Part shown: one piece after another, positions 24,975 through 34,741 of the stretch
How the letters are laid out: each line of letters begins with the position of its first letter
Position numbering within the stretch: position 1 is the stretch's first letter
Assembly: GCA_013426805.1 (NCBI GenBank)
Contig: JACDZG010000049.1
Span: forward strand, 1 to 50,959
Source of the DNA: Chromatiaceae bacterium
Lineage (GTDB): Bacteria; Pseudomonadota; Gammaproteobacteria; Chromatiales; Chromatiaceae
Reading direction: 5' to 3'
DNA length: 50,959 bases
The notes under the pieces: generated by a model
Database searches by the model: none
Told to the model about the DNA's origin: nothing
Seen by the model: the letters and a program-made list of their open reading frames with translations, nothing else
Made by a program: the position numbers and the translations under genes

Positions 24975-25370
24975 CCTTTTCTCTCTTCGCTCTTCCCCTT
25001 TTCTCCCCTCTTCTCTTGCCCTGGTTCCCAAACGCCGAGGCCAAGGCGTCAAGCTCGCCAAGAAATACAAGAGGGTAGATCCAATATCAAGATCTCCCGG
25101 CGGGTGAGTCGCGCAACGTCGATACCCGATGGGAAAACCTTGGCGCGCTTGGCGCCTTGGCGTGATAGTTGTTCTTTCCGAGATGATCAATGCCTGCCGC
25201 GCTTGATGCAAGGGGCGCAATCCCGTCACCCCAACCCGAAGCAGTCGGTCTGGATATCCGGTGTGAAGGCTCTAATCCGTGCGGGCGGCGGGGATATACC
25301 GGTAGAGGGTTGCAGGCGAACAAGATTCTGATCAACCGCCGAAACTCGTGCGTAACCGATGAGCATGGCG
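24975..25370. other. Non-coding stretch after the FGE gene
   Basis: No gene is supported here. It begins with a pyrimidine tract (24976-25018, almost all C and T) and contains an imperfect 23-bp inverted repeat (25040-25062 with 25139-25161). The sequence was scanned by eye for a near-copy of 24840-24971 that could be a DGR template repeat, and none was seen. Confidence 0.6.
25040..25161. repeat. Imperfect 23-bp inverted repeat
   Basis: The arms 25040-25062 and 25139-25161 are reverse complements at 21 of 23 positions, built on the motif GCCAAG/CTTGGC, with a 76-base spacer. It may be a folded, non-autonomous repeat element that occurs elsewhere in the genome. No flanking target duplication was recognised. 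Confidence 0.65.
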
Positions 25371-25976
25371 TTATTTGTCGCTTTGCGGGCCGTCGCGGTT
25401 CATCAAATGCGCTCGCAATGCCGCGCGGGCCGGTTCTGTGGACGCGGGGTATCGCTGATGCTCGACGTTGCGCTCTTTCTCGGCAGCCGCATCAAGAATG
25501 TGATCAGCGGATTGAATGCGTCCGGCAGCCTCTAATTCATGGAGTAAATCTCCTGTCGAAAGAGCGGTTACACGTTCGGGAAGTCCCCGCACAAAGCTTC
25601 GCTTTCTGACATCATTGTCCTCGAACAGAAGAATTGCCTCAATGTCTGCGTCGTTGTCGATCTCGGCATTGAGCACTTCCAGTGCTGATTGCTCGCCCCG
25701 TCCCTTTGAGCGCGTTCTTTCATCGGCGGCTCGCAGAACCTGAAACTCCGCAAAGACGGACGTTATCATAATCTCGACCTGTCCATGGTGGCGTCGCGCC
25801 CATTGAACGATGTCTTCGGCTCCCGTTTTGGCGAGGTCCTGGGTCACCTCGAAATACACCATATCGGGAATCAGAACGCGCAACCCCGGCATGGTGAGAC
25901 ACTCAAGCGCTTCCGCTGCCGCAAGGGTAATCAACGGTGAAGCATCCGTAACAAGAATGCCAAGGCGCTGAGTCAT
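25371..25976 (-). CDS. PIN-like ribonuclease toxin
   Basis: A 201-residue PIN-superfamily protein, the likely toxin of a type II pair. The first acidic strand is LGILVTDASPLITLAAAEAL, followed by LIPDMVYFEVTQ with a conserved Glu. The third acidic segment is GRGEQSALEVLNAE and the fourth strand AILLFEDNDVRKRSF. This spacing matches PIN nucleases, which cut RNA with Mg or Mn. A C-terminal tail of about 40 residues follows the domain. Its start overlaps the stop of the small upstream gene by four bases. Composition is less GC-rich than the FGE cluster before it, consistent with a separate origin. Confidence 0.85.
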   Translation of the reverse strand: MTQRLGILVTDASPLITLAAAEALECLTMPGLRVLIPDMVYFEVTQDLAKTGAEDIVQWARRHHGQVEIMITSVFAEFQVLRAADERTRSKGRGEQSALEVLNAEIDNDADIEAILLFEDNDVRKRSFVRGLPERVTALSTGDLLHELEAAGRIQSADHILDAAAEKERNVEHQRYPASTEPARAALRAHLMNRDGPQSDK

Positions 25977-26200
25977 CGGGGCTTCGCTTCCTGAAGCGCT
26001 TGCCGGATCAGGGCGCGGCCTCGAAGCCGCGCCTCTACGTTCGGCCCGTCCATTGGGGCCGTGGGCGGACGAAGCCCCAAATCCCCTAAACCGGCCAACA
26101 CGTCGCGGTAGTTCTCAATGCCGCGCCCCCGCAAAGATGTCCACGTGATTTCACCGGCGGCGTACTGCCGTAAAAGCATTTCTCTGTCACTTTCGGTCAT
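25973..26200 (-). CDS. Small antitoxin paired with the PIN toxin
   Basis: A 75-residue protein (MTESDREMLLRQYAAGEITW, then a Gly/Leu/Pro-rich middle and an Arg-rich end). I do not assign a named family. Its size, its place directly upstream of a PIN gene and the four-base overlap make it the likely antitoxin. The predicted helix at 5-20 and the charged end could contact DNA and toxin respectively. The pair would be co-transcribed and autoregulated if it behaves like other type II systems. Confidence 0.75.
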   Translation of the reverse strand: MTESDREMLLRQYAAGEITWTSLRGRGIENYRDVLAGLGDLGLRPPTAPMDGPNVEARLRGRALIRQALQEAKPR

Positions 26201-26701
26201 GAGACAAACTCCTCTCTAAACGCTATGCCCAGCGTAGGTTTTGAGAACAAAATATCAAGAGTCAGTGTTGAGAAGCTGAACCTCCAAGTCGGTGAGCATG
26301 GTGTAGGTCCACCACAGCGGCTCGGCGTCCCAGGTCAGTTCATTGGTGCCAGGGGGAGGGTCGCGAAGTCGACCTCCAGCAATTCCCCCAGCGCACAGCG
26401 GCACCGACTCCGCGCCCACACTGCGCGGGCGGCTCAGCGCCAGCGAGTCGACATCGACCGCCTGCACCTCGCCGCCCGCGGGGTCGGCGGTCGGCGGGGC
26501 CACGCCCTGACGCGCCAACTGAGCAGATGGGCCGGCAGTTGTCACGCCAAGCCGCCCCTACGTCCGGTGATCACGTCCGCAGGCTATACGCGCGACCCCG
26601 GTGTGGATTAAGACGATGCGTTGCATCCGTTCCCGAACCCGCCTATCCTTGGTTGCTGCGGTGCAGCAAACGCGCATCGGCGGTGCCTCGGTGACCAGTG
26701 A
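26201..26701. other. Gene-poor stretch
   Basis: No convincing gene. A 96-codon minus-strand frame (26255-26545) starts Thr/Ala/Gly/Pro-rich and ends with a more protein-like segment near the motif WDAEPLWWTYTMLTDLEVQL. It could be the tail of a lost gene, but no family is recognised. Confidence 0.4.
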
Positions 26702-27634
26702 TCAGGCGTGCCCGATCAACTCGTCCACATGGGTGCTGACGCAGCGTCCGAGGGCCGAGAGGGTGTACCCCCCCTCCAGGCAGGAGACGATGCGCTCCTG
26801 GGCATGGCGCCCGGCAAGCTTGTGCAGTTCCCGCGTGATCCAGGCGTAATCCGGCTCACGCAGGTTGAAGTGCGCCATGTCGTCCTCGGCGTGACCGTCG
26901 AACCCGGCCGAGACCAGGATCATCTCCGGGGCGAAGGCGTCGAGGCGCGGTAGCCAGGCCCGTTCCACGGCGGCGCGGAAGTCGGCGCCGCTGGTCAGTC
27001 GCGGCAGGGGCAGGTTGATGATGTTCGGCGCGACCGTATCGGCGCCGGTGCCCGGATAGAAGGGGTGCTGGAAACTGGAGCAGAACAGCACCCGCGGGTC
27101 GTCGATAAAGATATCCTCGGTGCCGTTGCCGTGATGCACATCGAAGTCGACGATGGCGACGCGTTTGAGCTGATGCTGTTCCAGTGCGTGCGCCGCGCCG
27201 ACCGCCACGTTGTTGAAGAAGCAGAAGCCCGCCGCGGAACTGCGCCCGGCATGATGACCCGGTGGGCGGACGCAGCAGAAAGCGGTCGGATGTTTGCCGC
27301 TCATCACCAGATCGACGCCAAGGATGGCGGCGCCGGCGGAGTGCAGCGCGGCCGGCAGGGTGCGGCTGTTCATGGCCGTGTCCCCGTCCACCCAGGCCAG
27401 ACCCGGACCGGTCGTGGGTGCCGTATCGAAGATCTGGCGAATGTAAGCGCGGTCGTGGACGCGTGCCAGTTGCTCGATGCTGGCCTGGGGTGCGTCATAG
27501 TGGGTGACCAGCATCTCCATACCGGAGGCGATCATGCGGTCTTTGATCGCATGCAGTCGCGCCGGGCACTCCGGGTGGTAGTCACCCATCTCATGCTCTT
27601 TGCAGGTATCGTGGGAAATGAAAGCTAAGCTCAT
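26702..27634 (-). CDS. Class II-type histone deacetylase/AcuC-family protein
   Basis: A zinc-dependent deacetylase of 310 residues. Metal and catalytic motifs are intact: RPPGHHAGRSSAAGFCFFNN (catalytic histidine pair), IVDFDVHHGNGTEDIF (zinc Asp and His), and SAGFDGHAEDDMA (second zinc Asp). The end carries SCLEGGYTLSALG with the conserved tyrosine. Bacterial members deacetylate acetyl-lysine proteins (AcuC), acetylpolyamines or other small amides. It is divergent from a Pat-type acetyltransferase with 165 bases between the two starts, so a protein-lysine deacetylase role is the most economical reading, but an acetylpolyamine substrate is possible. Confidence 0.92.
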   Translation of the reverse strand: MSLAFISHDTCKEHEMGDYHPECPARLHAIKDRMIASGMEMLVTHYDAPQASIEQLARVHDRAYIRQIFDTAPTTGPGLAWVDGDTAMNSRTLPAALHSAGAAILGVDLVMSGKHPTAFCCVRPPGHHAGRSSAAGFCFFNNVAVGAAHALEQHQLKRVAIVDFDVHHGNGTEDIFIDDPRVLFCSSFQHPFYPGTGADTVAPNIINLPLPRLTSGADFRAAVERAWLPRLDAFAPEMILVSAGFDGHAEDDMAHFNLREPDYAWITRELHKLAGRHAQERIVSCLEGGYTLSALGRCVSTHVDELIGHA

Positions 27635-27799
27635 GGACTGTCCCCGTCGCGCGACCGCCGCGGGAGCCGACTCGGTCGCGGGCTGACCAGCCAGGCGTTG
27701 CGGGCGATTCTCGTTACCGATACTTTGGTTGTCCGCCGGGCCTCGTCTGCGCGGCGTCGCTGAAGCTTAACCCTAATTCAGCCCGGGAGGGCAGTCCAG

Positions 27800-30478
27800 A
27801 TGCACTTGTCCGATGTCGACCAGTTGTTCACCCCGGGTGCCGTGGCCGTGTTCGGCGCCAGTGACAGCGAGGGATCTGTCGGTGGTCAGGTCTACCGTAA
27901 CCTGCTCGGCGGGACCTTCAAGGGGCACAGCTACGCCATCAACCCCAAGTACGATGAGGTCGCCGGGCGGCCCTGCTACAAGGATCTGGTCAGCCTCGAC
28001 AAGCATGTGGACCTGGCCCTGATCGCGACGCCGGCGGCCCAGGCGGCGGCTATTCTGGAGCAGTGCGGCGCCGCCGGCGTGCGGGTCGCGGTGGTCTACT
28101 GCACCGGGTTCGGTGAACACGGCGAATCCGGCGCGGCCCTCCAGGACCGGCTGGTGGAAGCGGCGCGGCGTAACCGCATCCGGATGCTCGGTCCGAACTG
28201 TCTCGGGGTCATGCGTCCCCAGCATGGCCTCAATGCCAGTGTCGGACCCGACATGCCGCGCCGTGGCAACGTCGCCTTGGTGTCCCAGTCGGGGGCCATT
28301 TGCACGGCCATGATCGACTGGTCCGAGCGGCGCGAACTCGGGCTCTCCGCGGTGGTCTCGCTCGGGGCCGCGGCCGATCTGGACTTCGGGGATATCCTCG
28401 ACTACCTCGCCATGGACGGCCAGACCCAGTGCATCCTGCTATACGTCGAAGGCATTCGCAACGCCCGCCGCTTCATGAGCGGACTGCGGGCGGCGGCACG
28501 CCTCAAGCCGGTGGTGGTGGTCAAGGCCGGCCGCCACCCGGCCGGCAGTCGCGCCGTCAAGTCACATACCGGGGCCTTCGTCGGCTCGGACGATGTCTTC
28601 CGGGCGGTCACCGAGCGGGCCGGCGTGGTGCAGGTGGATCATCTGGAGGAATTGTTCGCCGCCGCCCAGGTATTCGGAACCGGCCGGCGGCTGACCGGCG
28701 AGCGCATCGCCATCATCACCAACGGGGGCGGACCCGGGGTGCTCGCCGCGGACCGTGCCCAGGATCTGGGGCTGTCGCTGGCGACGCTGTCGGAAACGAC
28801 CAACCAGACGCTGGAACAGGCCCTGCCGGCGCACTGGTCGCACGGCAACCCGGTCGACATCATGGGCACCGCCACCCCGGAACGCTACCGCATCGCCATT
28901 GACGCCTGCCTGGCGGATCCGGGCGTCGACGGGGTCCTGGTCATCCTGGCCCCGCTGACGTCCGGTGACCCGCAGGGCACCGTGGAGCAGGTGATCGAGG
29001 CGGTGAAAAAGACCAAGAAGCCCGTTCTGACCTGTTGGATGGGCGGCAAGCGCGTGGCCGCCGCCAAGGCGCTGCTTGCCGAATATCATATCCCCCAGTT
29101 CGAGACCCCGGAGTTGGCCATCGAGGCCATGTCCTTTCTCGCCCGCCACCTGCGCAATCAGCGCCTGCTGATGCAGTCGCCGGAGCCGATCTCCCAGGAA
29201 GATACCCCGGACGTGGAAGGGGCGCGCCTGATCATTGAGGGGGTAATGGCCGAGGGACGCAAACAGCTCGGCATCATCGAGGCCAAGGCGATCCTCGCCG
29301 CCTTCCGCATTCCGACCATGCAGGCCGTCTTGGCGCGCACCGCCAACGAGGCCCTGATGGCGGCGGAGGCGGTCGGCTTCCCGGTGGTGGTCAAGATTCA
29401 CTCGCCGGATTTGAAGTACAAGTCCGACGTGGACGGCGTGGCCCTCAACATCGCCGATGCACAATCGGTCCGGCGGATCTTTACCGAGATCGTGGAGCGC
29501 GCCGCGCGCTTGCGTCCGGATGCCCACATCGAGGGCGTGACGGTGGAGCACATGGTGTCCAAACGCGCCGCCCGCGAACTGATGATCGGGGTCACCCGCG
29601 ACCCGATTTTCGGGCCGGTGATCAGCTTCGGCGCCGGCGGTACCGAGGTGGATATGCTGGAGGATCAGGCGTTGGGGCTCCCCCCGCTCAACGCCTTTAT
29701 CATCCAGACCATGATCGACCATACCCGCGTCTCGCGGCTCATGGCGGCCCGCAACCAGATTCCGCCCATGAATCGGGTGGCCCTGACGCGCACCCTGCAG
29801 CGCGTCTCCGAGATGGTCTGCGAACTGCCCGAAATCATCGGAATGGAGATCAACCCATTGATTGGAAATGATAAAGAAGTCATCGCGGTGGATGCCCGCA
29901 TCGAGGTCAACTACCGTCCGCCGCAGCAGACCACCTACGGGCACATGGCCATCCATCCCTACCCGGTGACCCTCATCGAGCACGTCCAATTGCCGGACGG
30001 CAAGGAGCTGGTCATCCGCCCGATCCGCCCGGAGGACGCCAACATGACGCAGGAGTTCGTCCGCGGGCTGTCCGAGCAGACCAAGTACTTCCGCTTCATG
30101 CAGGCCGTCAAGGAGTTGACGCCTGAGATGCTGGTGCGCTTCACCCAGATCGACTATGACCGCGAACTGGCCCTGATCGGCGTGGTCGAGCAGGACGGCG
30201 CCGAGGTCCAGGTGGGCGTGTCACGCTACATCTCGCGCCCCGGCGGGGAGGTGTGCGAGTTTGCCATTGTGGTCGCCGACAACTGCCGCAACCTGGGTAT
30301 CGGCGCGCGCCTGATGCGCTCCCTGATGGCGAACGCCCGGCTGCGCGGTTTCCGCATCATGGACGGCGAGGTCCTGACCGCCAACAGCCGCATGCTGGCC
30401 CTGATGAAGTCGCTCGGGTTCCGCATAGAGAACGATCCGCAGGACCCGGCGATCAAGCTGGTGGCCAAGGTGTTGTGA
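27800..30478 (+). CDS. pat: Pat-type protein lysine acetyltransferase (acyl-CoA synthetase-like plus GNAT)
   Basis: An 892-residue protein with the PatZ/YfiQ layout. An NDP-forming acyl-CoA synthetase-like part contains a CoA-binding domain (AVAVFGASDSEGSVGGQVYR), a succinyl-CoA-ligase-like domain and an ATP-grasp domain (VGFPVVVKIHSPDLKYKSD). The C-terminal GNAT domain from about 725 has VVADNCRNLGIGARLMRSLM as its acetyl-CoA loop. Pat enzymes acetylate and switch off acetyl-CoA synthetase and other metabolic enzymes. The motif SHTGA (His near 256) sits where ADP-forming synthetases have their phosphohistidine, so some synthetase activity cannot be excluded. GGGAGG precedes the ATG at 27800. 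The divergent neighbour is a matching deacetylase. Confidence 0.93.
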   Translation: MHLSDVDQLFTPGAVAVFGASDSEGSVGGQVYRNLLGGTFKGHSYAINPKYDEVAGRPCYKDLVSLDKHVDLALIATPAAQAAAILEQCGAAGVRVAVVYCTGFGEHGESGAALQDRLVEAARRNRIRMLGPNCLGVMRPQHGLNASVGPDMPRRGNVALVSQSGAICTAMIDWSERRELGLSAVVSLGAAADLDFGDILDYLAMDGQTQCILLYVEGIRNARRFMSGLRAAARLKPVVVVKAGRHPAGSRAVKSHTGAFVGSDDVFRAVTERAGVVQVDHLEELFAAAQVFGTGRRLTGERIAIITNGGGPGVLAADRAQDLGLSLATLSETTNQTLEQALPAHWSHGNPVDIMGTATPERYRIAIDACLADPGVDGVLVILAPLTSGDPQGTVEQVIEAVKKTKKPVLTCWMGGKRVAAAKALLAEYHIPQFETPELAIEAMSFLARHLRNQRLLMQSPEPISQEDTPDVEGARLIIEGVMAEGRKQLGIIEAKAILAAFRIPTMQAVLARTANEALMAAEAVGFPVVVKIHSPDLKYKSDVDGVALNIADAQSVRRIFTEIVERAARLRPDAHIEGVTVEHMVSKRAARELMIGVTRDPIFGPVISFGAGGTEVDMLEDQALGLPPLNAFIIQTMIDHTRVSRLMAARNQIPPMNRVALTRTLQRVSEMVCELPEIIGMEINPLIGNDKEVIAVDARIEVNYRPPQQTTYGHMAIHPYPVTLIEHVQLPDGKELVIRPIRPEDANMTQEFVRGLSEQTKYFRFMQAVKELTPEMLVRFTQIDYDRELALIGVVEQDGAEVQVGVSRYISRPGGEVCEFAIVVADNCRNLGIGARLMRSLMANARLRGFRIMDGEVLTANSRMLALMKSLGFRIENDPQDPAIKLVAKVL

Positions 30479-30879
30479 CGCGGTCCGGCAGGCAAGGGAG
30501 AAACAAAACGCAAGCGTTTTAAAACGGTTTTGTTATATCGGCTGCGTGCGGGGTGAACGTGCTCGTGCTGGTCGCGGCGATCATAGTCAGTCCATTGCAC
30601 CAGCGAGTCCGGGGCTCGAACGGTTCCGTCCGGGCGCAAACCGCGTTCGGCCTTGTTTGTCGTCCTCGCAGTCGCTACCATCATTCAAGCGAACGGCGTC
30701 AGGCCGCTCGCGTACTGTATCCGTCATCCGCCGTACCACGCAGGTTTTTGCTGGAAAACCGGATTGAACCGGGGTTATTCATGTGGTCGATCGCCGGCTT
30801 CAGGTATCGATCGTGTACGTCAATATCATGAAACATGCCCCGTTGGTCGAGGATCGGTTGCCGATTCCAGTGGGGCGGG
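30479..30879. other. Intergenic stretch between pat and the FNT channel gene
   Basis: No supported gene. A 7-bp perfect hairpin with a 2-base loop (30505-30520, AAAACGC/GCGTTTT) directly follows pat and could act as a weak terminator. The rest holds minus-strand codon runs of uncertain meaning (for example near 30560-30680 and 30740-30860) that do not match a family I recognise and may be decayed coding sequence. Confidence 0.45.
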
Positions 30880-31779
30880 ATGGCAAGCATGTCGGATATG
30901 TCAGAGTCGGGTGGATACCCAGCGGCAGCGGCGACCCTGCCGCTCACTTTCGATGACCGATTGTCCAAAGAGGTCGAGGAGTTAAGCGAAGAAACCGGCG
31001 TCAAGAAGGCCAATAATCCGCCGCTCACCACCTTTGTACTCGGGATTCTGGCCGGTGCATTCATTGCGTTCGGTGCCTATTTTGCCGTCATCGTGTCGAC
31101 CGGTGCAGCGGATGTCTGGTACGGCGGCATCCAGTTGCTCAAAGGGATCGCCTTCTCGATGGGGTTGGTGCTGGTCATTGCCGGCGGGGCCGAGCTCTTC
31201 ACCGGGAATATTCTCATCGTCATGGCCTACGCAAGCCGTAAGGTCACGCTCCGGCGTATGTTGCGCAACTGGGGTCTGGTCTTTGTCGGCAATTTCGTGG
31301 GCGCGGTGGGGACGGCGGTGTTATTGATCCTGACCGGGGTCTACACCTCGGCCGGCGGCGATCTGGGGGTTGCCTCACTGAAGATCGCGGCAGCGAAGGC
31401 CGCGCTGGGTCCGGGTGAAGCCTTCTTCCGCGGTATCATGTGCAATGTACTGGTGTGTATCGCCATTTGGGTGGCACTCACCGCCCGGACGATCGGCGGC
31501 AAGATCGCCGCGCTGACCATGCCGATTGCGATGTTCGTCGCTGCCGGATTTGAACACTGCGTCGCCAATATGTTCTTTCTGCCGTATGCGCTCCTGCTGT
31601 CCTGGTGGGACCCCGCATTCGTCGCGCGTGTCGCCGACCATGTGCCCCATCTGGACGCGCTGACCTGGTGGAATTTCCTCTACGGCAATCTCACCTTCGT
31701 GTCGCTGGGCAATATCGTCGGCGGGGGCGGTTTTGTGGGGATGGCGTACTGGGTGATCTACAAGTACCTGCCGCGGTAA
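30880..31779 (+). CDS. Formate/nitrite transporter (FNT) family channel
   Basis: A 299-residue inner-membrane channel of the FocA/NirC family, expected to form pentamers and pass formate, nitrite, hydrosulfide or related small anions. Six membrane helices can be traced, starting with TFVLGILAGAFIAFGAYF. The re-entrant regions GGAELFTGNILIVMAYASRK and YGNLTFVSLGNIVGGGGFVG are conserved. The pore histidine is H226 in GFEHCVANMFF. The N-terminal 40 residues are soluble. Three ATGs lie close together (30880, 30889, 30898); the first follows a G-rich stretch and is chosen. Sulfide handling would suit a sulfur bacterium, but the substrate cannot be read from sequence. Confidence 0.92.
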   Translation: MASMSDMSESGGYPAAAATLPLTFDDRLSKEVEELSEETGVKKANNPPLTTFVLGILAGAFIAFGAYFAVIVSTGAADVWYGGIQLLKGIAFSMGLVLVIAGGAELFTGNILIVMAYASRKVTLRRMLRNWGLVFVGNFVGAVGTAVLLILTGVYTSAGGDLGVASLKIAAAKAALGPGEAFFRGIMCNVLVCIAIWVALTARTIGGKIAALTMPIAMFVAAGFEHCVANMFFLPYALLLSWWDPAFVARVADHVPHLDALTWWNFLYGNLTFVSLGNIVGGGGFVGMAYWVIYKYLPR

Positions 31780-31804
31780 GTAACTTTGGATACCGGTCAG
31801 TGTA

Positions 31805-31855
31805 GGTGCGACTTCAGTCGCACCTGCGTCCGAATCGGTGCGACTGAAGTCGCAT
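31805..31855. repeat. Pair of inverted REP-type palindromes
   Basis: Two hairpins built on GTGCGACT..AGTCGCAC stand in opposite orientation: 31805-31824 with a TC loop and 31837-31855 with a GA loop. The two units are reverse complements of each other, so the whole could fold as two small hairpins or one large one. It lies 25 bases after the FNT stop and may stabilise the mRNA end or serve as terminator. Confidence 0.8.
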
Positions 31856-31978
31856 CGACATCCGAGCCGATGGTGGTTGGTAATCCGGTGTTCCGAAAAT
31901 CACCCGAGTGTCATTCTTGCCCAACCAGGATTCCACGCGTAGCATCCCGGCACCGCACCCTCAGCCACTCCCAACGAC

Positions 31979-34678
31979 ATGGACGACGACCCCCGCACGC
32001 CGCCCCCTGACCTGGACGACCCCCTGGCCGCACCGGACGACACCCCGGCGGCGGCCATCGACGCCTTCATTAGCCGCTGGCAACACGCCACCGGCACCGA
32101 GCGCGCCAACTACCAACTGTTTCTTACTGAACTGTGCACCCTCCTGGACCTGCCGCGGCCGGAGCCGGCGCGCGAGGATCATCAGGACAACGCCTACTGT
32201 TTCAAACGCCGGGTCATCTTTGAGCACGGCGACGGCAGCCAGAGCCAGGGGTTCATCGATCTCTACCGCCGCACCTGCTATGTGCTGGAGTGCAAGCAGA
32301 CCGGACTGGGGCTCGACACCACCGGCTGGGACAAAGCCATGCTGCGCGCCCATGGTCAGGCCGTGCAGTATGCCCGCGGGCTGCCCGCCGCCGAGGGCCG
32401 GCCGCCCTTCGTGGTGGTGGTCGATGTCGGGCGCAGCATCGAACTCTACAGCGAATTCAGCCGCAGCGGCGGCGCCTACATCCCCTATCCCGACCCGCGC
32501 TCACACCGCATCCGGCTGGAAGATCTGCGCCGCCCCGCCATCCGCGCCCGCCTGCGCGCCGTCTGGCTCGACCCCCTGTCGCTCGACCCCAGCCGCCGCG
32601 CCGCCCGCGTCACCCGCGACATCGCCACCCGCCTGGCGCGCCTGGCCTGCTCACTGGAAGCCGCCGGCCACCCGCCGCAACTCGCCGCCGCCTTCCTGAT
32701 CCGCTGTCTCTTTACCCTGTTCGCCGAGGACATCGGCCTGTTGCCCAAGGCCGCCTTCACCGACCTGCTGCGTTCGGTGCGCGACACACCCGCGCAGTTC
32801 GTCCCGCTCACTCGAACACCTCAAGCGCTTGGAGGGCGAGGTGCTCGACACCCTGGAGTCGCTCGGTCAGCGGCAACTGCTGATGGCGATGGAAGGGGTC
32901 GGCGTCGACCCGCACCAGTTGCTCGGTCTGGAGCTCAACCCGCGCGCCGCCGCGATTGCCGAGATGGTCCTGTGGATCGGCTACTTGCAATGGCATTTTC
33001 GCACCCACGGCGCGGTCAACCCGCCGGAGCCGGTGATCCGCGACTTTCGCAACATCCAGTGCCGCGACGCCGTGCTCGACGCCGACCGTGTGGAGTTCGT
33101 CACCGACGCCGCCGGCCAAACTATCACCCGCTGGGACGGACGCACCACCAAGCCCCACCCGGTGACCGGCGAACCGGTCCCGGATGAAACCGCCCGCGTC
33201 GCGCTGGAACGCTATGTCAATCCGCGCCCGGCGCAATGGCCCGAGGCGGATTTCGTGGTCGGCAATCCGCCGTTCATCGGCGCGTCAACCATGCGCCGCG
33301 CACTCGGCGACGGCTACGTGGAGGCCCTGCGCGCCGCCTGGCCCGAGGTCCCCGAGTCCGCCGACTATGTCATGTACTGGTGGGAACGCGCCGCCGCCCT
33401 GACGCGTGCCGGCCACCTGCGCCGCTTCGGCTTCATCACCACCAACAGCCTGCGTCAGACCTTCAACCGGCGCGTGCTGGAGCGGCATCGCAGCGCCGCC
33501 GAACCGCTGTCGCTGTGCTACGCGGTGCGGGATCACCCCCTGGGTGGATGCCGCCGACGGGGCCGCGGTGCGCATCGGCATGACCGTCGGCCAGGCGGGG
33601 ACCTTTCCCGGTGTGCTGGAGCGGGTGACGGCCGAGCGCCCCGGCCAGGGCGCGGGGCTGGAGGTCGATCTGGAGCGCACCGCGGGACCCATCCATACCG
33701 ACCTGCGCATCGGGGCCGATGTCGCCGCGGCGGTCCCGCTGCTGGCCAACCTGGGCCTCTCCTCGCCCGGCGTCAAACTGCACGGGGCCGGCTTCATCGT
33801 CACGCCAGACCAGGCGGCGACCCTGGGGCTTGGCCGACTGCCGGATTTGGAGCGGCACCTGCGGTGCTACCGCAACGGCCGCGACCTGACGCAGACCCCG
33901 CGCGGAGTCCTGGTCATCGACCTGTTCGGGCTCACCGCGGATGAGGTCAGGGGGCGCTATCCGGAGATTTATCAGTGGGTTCTGGAACGGGTGAAGCCGG
34001 AGCGGTCTGGACGCGCACCGCAAACAGCGCCAGGCGCTGCATCCGGGCCTGACCATGACCGGGATGTACAACGTCCTGGAGCACCTGCGCACTGGTGCGC
34101 CGCTGAGCCCCAAGGACCGGGTGATCCATGAGCAAGGGCTGGTCGCGATCCTGCGTCAGCTCCATGACGAACTCGACGCCGCCGTGCTGGCCGCCTATGG
34201 CTGGGACGACCTCACCGCGGCCCTGTTGGCACCGCGCCCTGTAGGATGCGGTGACGCAGGAACCGCATCAGGAGAGACCGCGTCCGCCACCCCGCCCGCC
34301 GACGTTGAGGAACTCATCCTACAACGCCTGGTCGCACTCAACGCCGAGCGGGCCGCCGAGGAACGCCGCGGCCTGATCCGCCGGCTGCGCCCCGCGTTTC
34401 AGCACCCCGCGGGCACCGGCGCGGTCGCCGCGGAATTGGCGCCGGACGCCGCCGCCGCGGTCGGCACCGGACCCAAACCGGACTGGCCCAAGACCCTGCC
34501 CGAGCAATTCCAGGCGCTGCGCGCGGCCCTCGCCGCCCGTGCCGCACCGGTCACCGCCGCCGACCTGGCCCAAGGCTTCACCCGCGCGCCCCGCGCCAAA
34601 GTCGCCGAACTCCTGGACGCCCTGGTCAGCCTCGGCCATGCCCGCCGGCTGGACGACGGGCGGTACCTCGCCGGCTAG
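31979..34678 (+). pseudogene. Degenerate MmeI-like type IIL restriction-modification enzyme
   Basis: The remains of a single-chain restriction-methylation enzyme. 31979 to about 32810 encodes the nuclease part (FIDLYRRTCYVLECKQ, a PD-(D/E)XK-type core) and the helical spacer. The frame then jumps to about 32815-33520, which starts at [20 protein letters not shown] and carries the methylase motif NPPF. In family members the segment with motif I (DPACGSGNF type) lies between these parts and is missing. A further frame change near 33525 leads to a region ending at about 34000, and another, with a second internal loss, to the C-terminal part (34030-34678, [14 protein letters not shown] to the end). 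At least two deletions and three frameshifts make it non-functional. Confidence 0.88.
34245..34269. repeat. Small REP-like palindrome inside the pseudogene
   Basis: Positions 34245-34252 and 34262-34269 form a perfect 8-bp inverted repeat (GATGCGGT/ACCGCATC) around a 9-base loop. It falls in an in-frame insertion of about 20 codons that is not expected in the enzyme family, which suggests that a repeat element landed in the gene. Confidence 0.6.
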
Positions 34679-34741
34679 GACCGGTCGGAGGGGAGCGCCG
34701 GGCGCCCATGGCTCAGGGATTCGCCGCACGCGACCAAGTTG

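Noticed and set aside
24975-25370. Possible DGR template repeat behind the FGE gene
   Set aside because: Scanned by eye for a near-copy of the tail and for an AAC-rich segment; none is present. The C/T-rich tract is not such a copy.
28562-29989. A 475-codon minus-strand frame opposite pat
   Set aside because: His/Gly/Asp-rich shadow of the Pat gene, with no domain.
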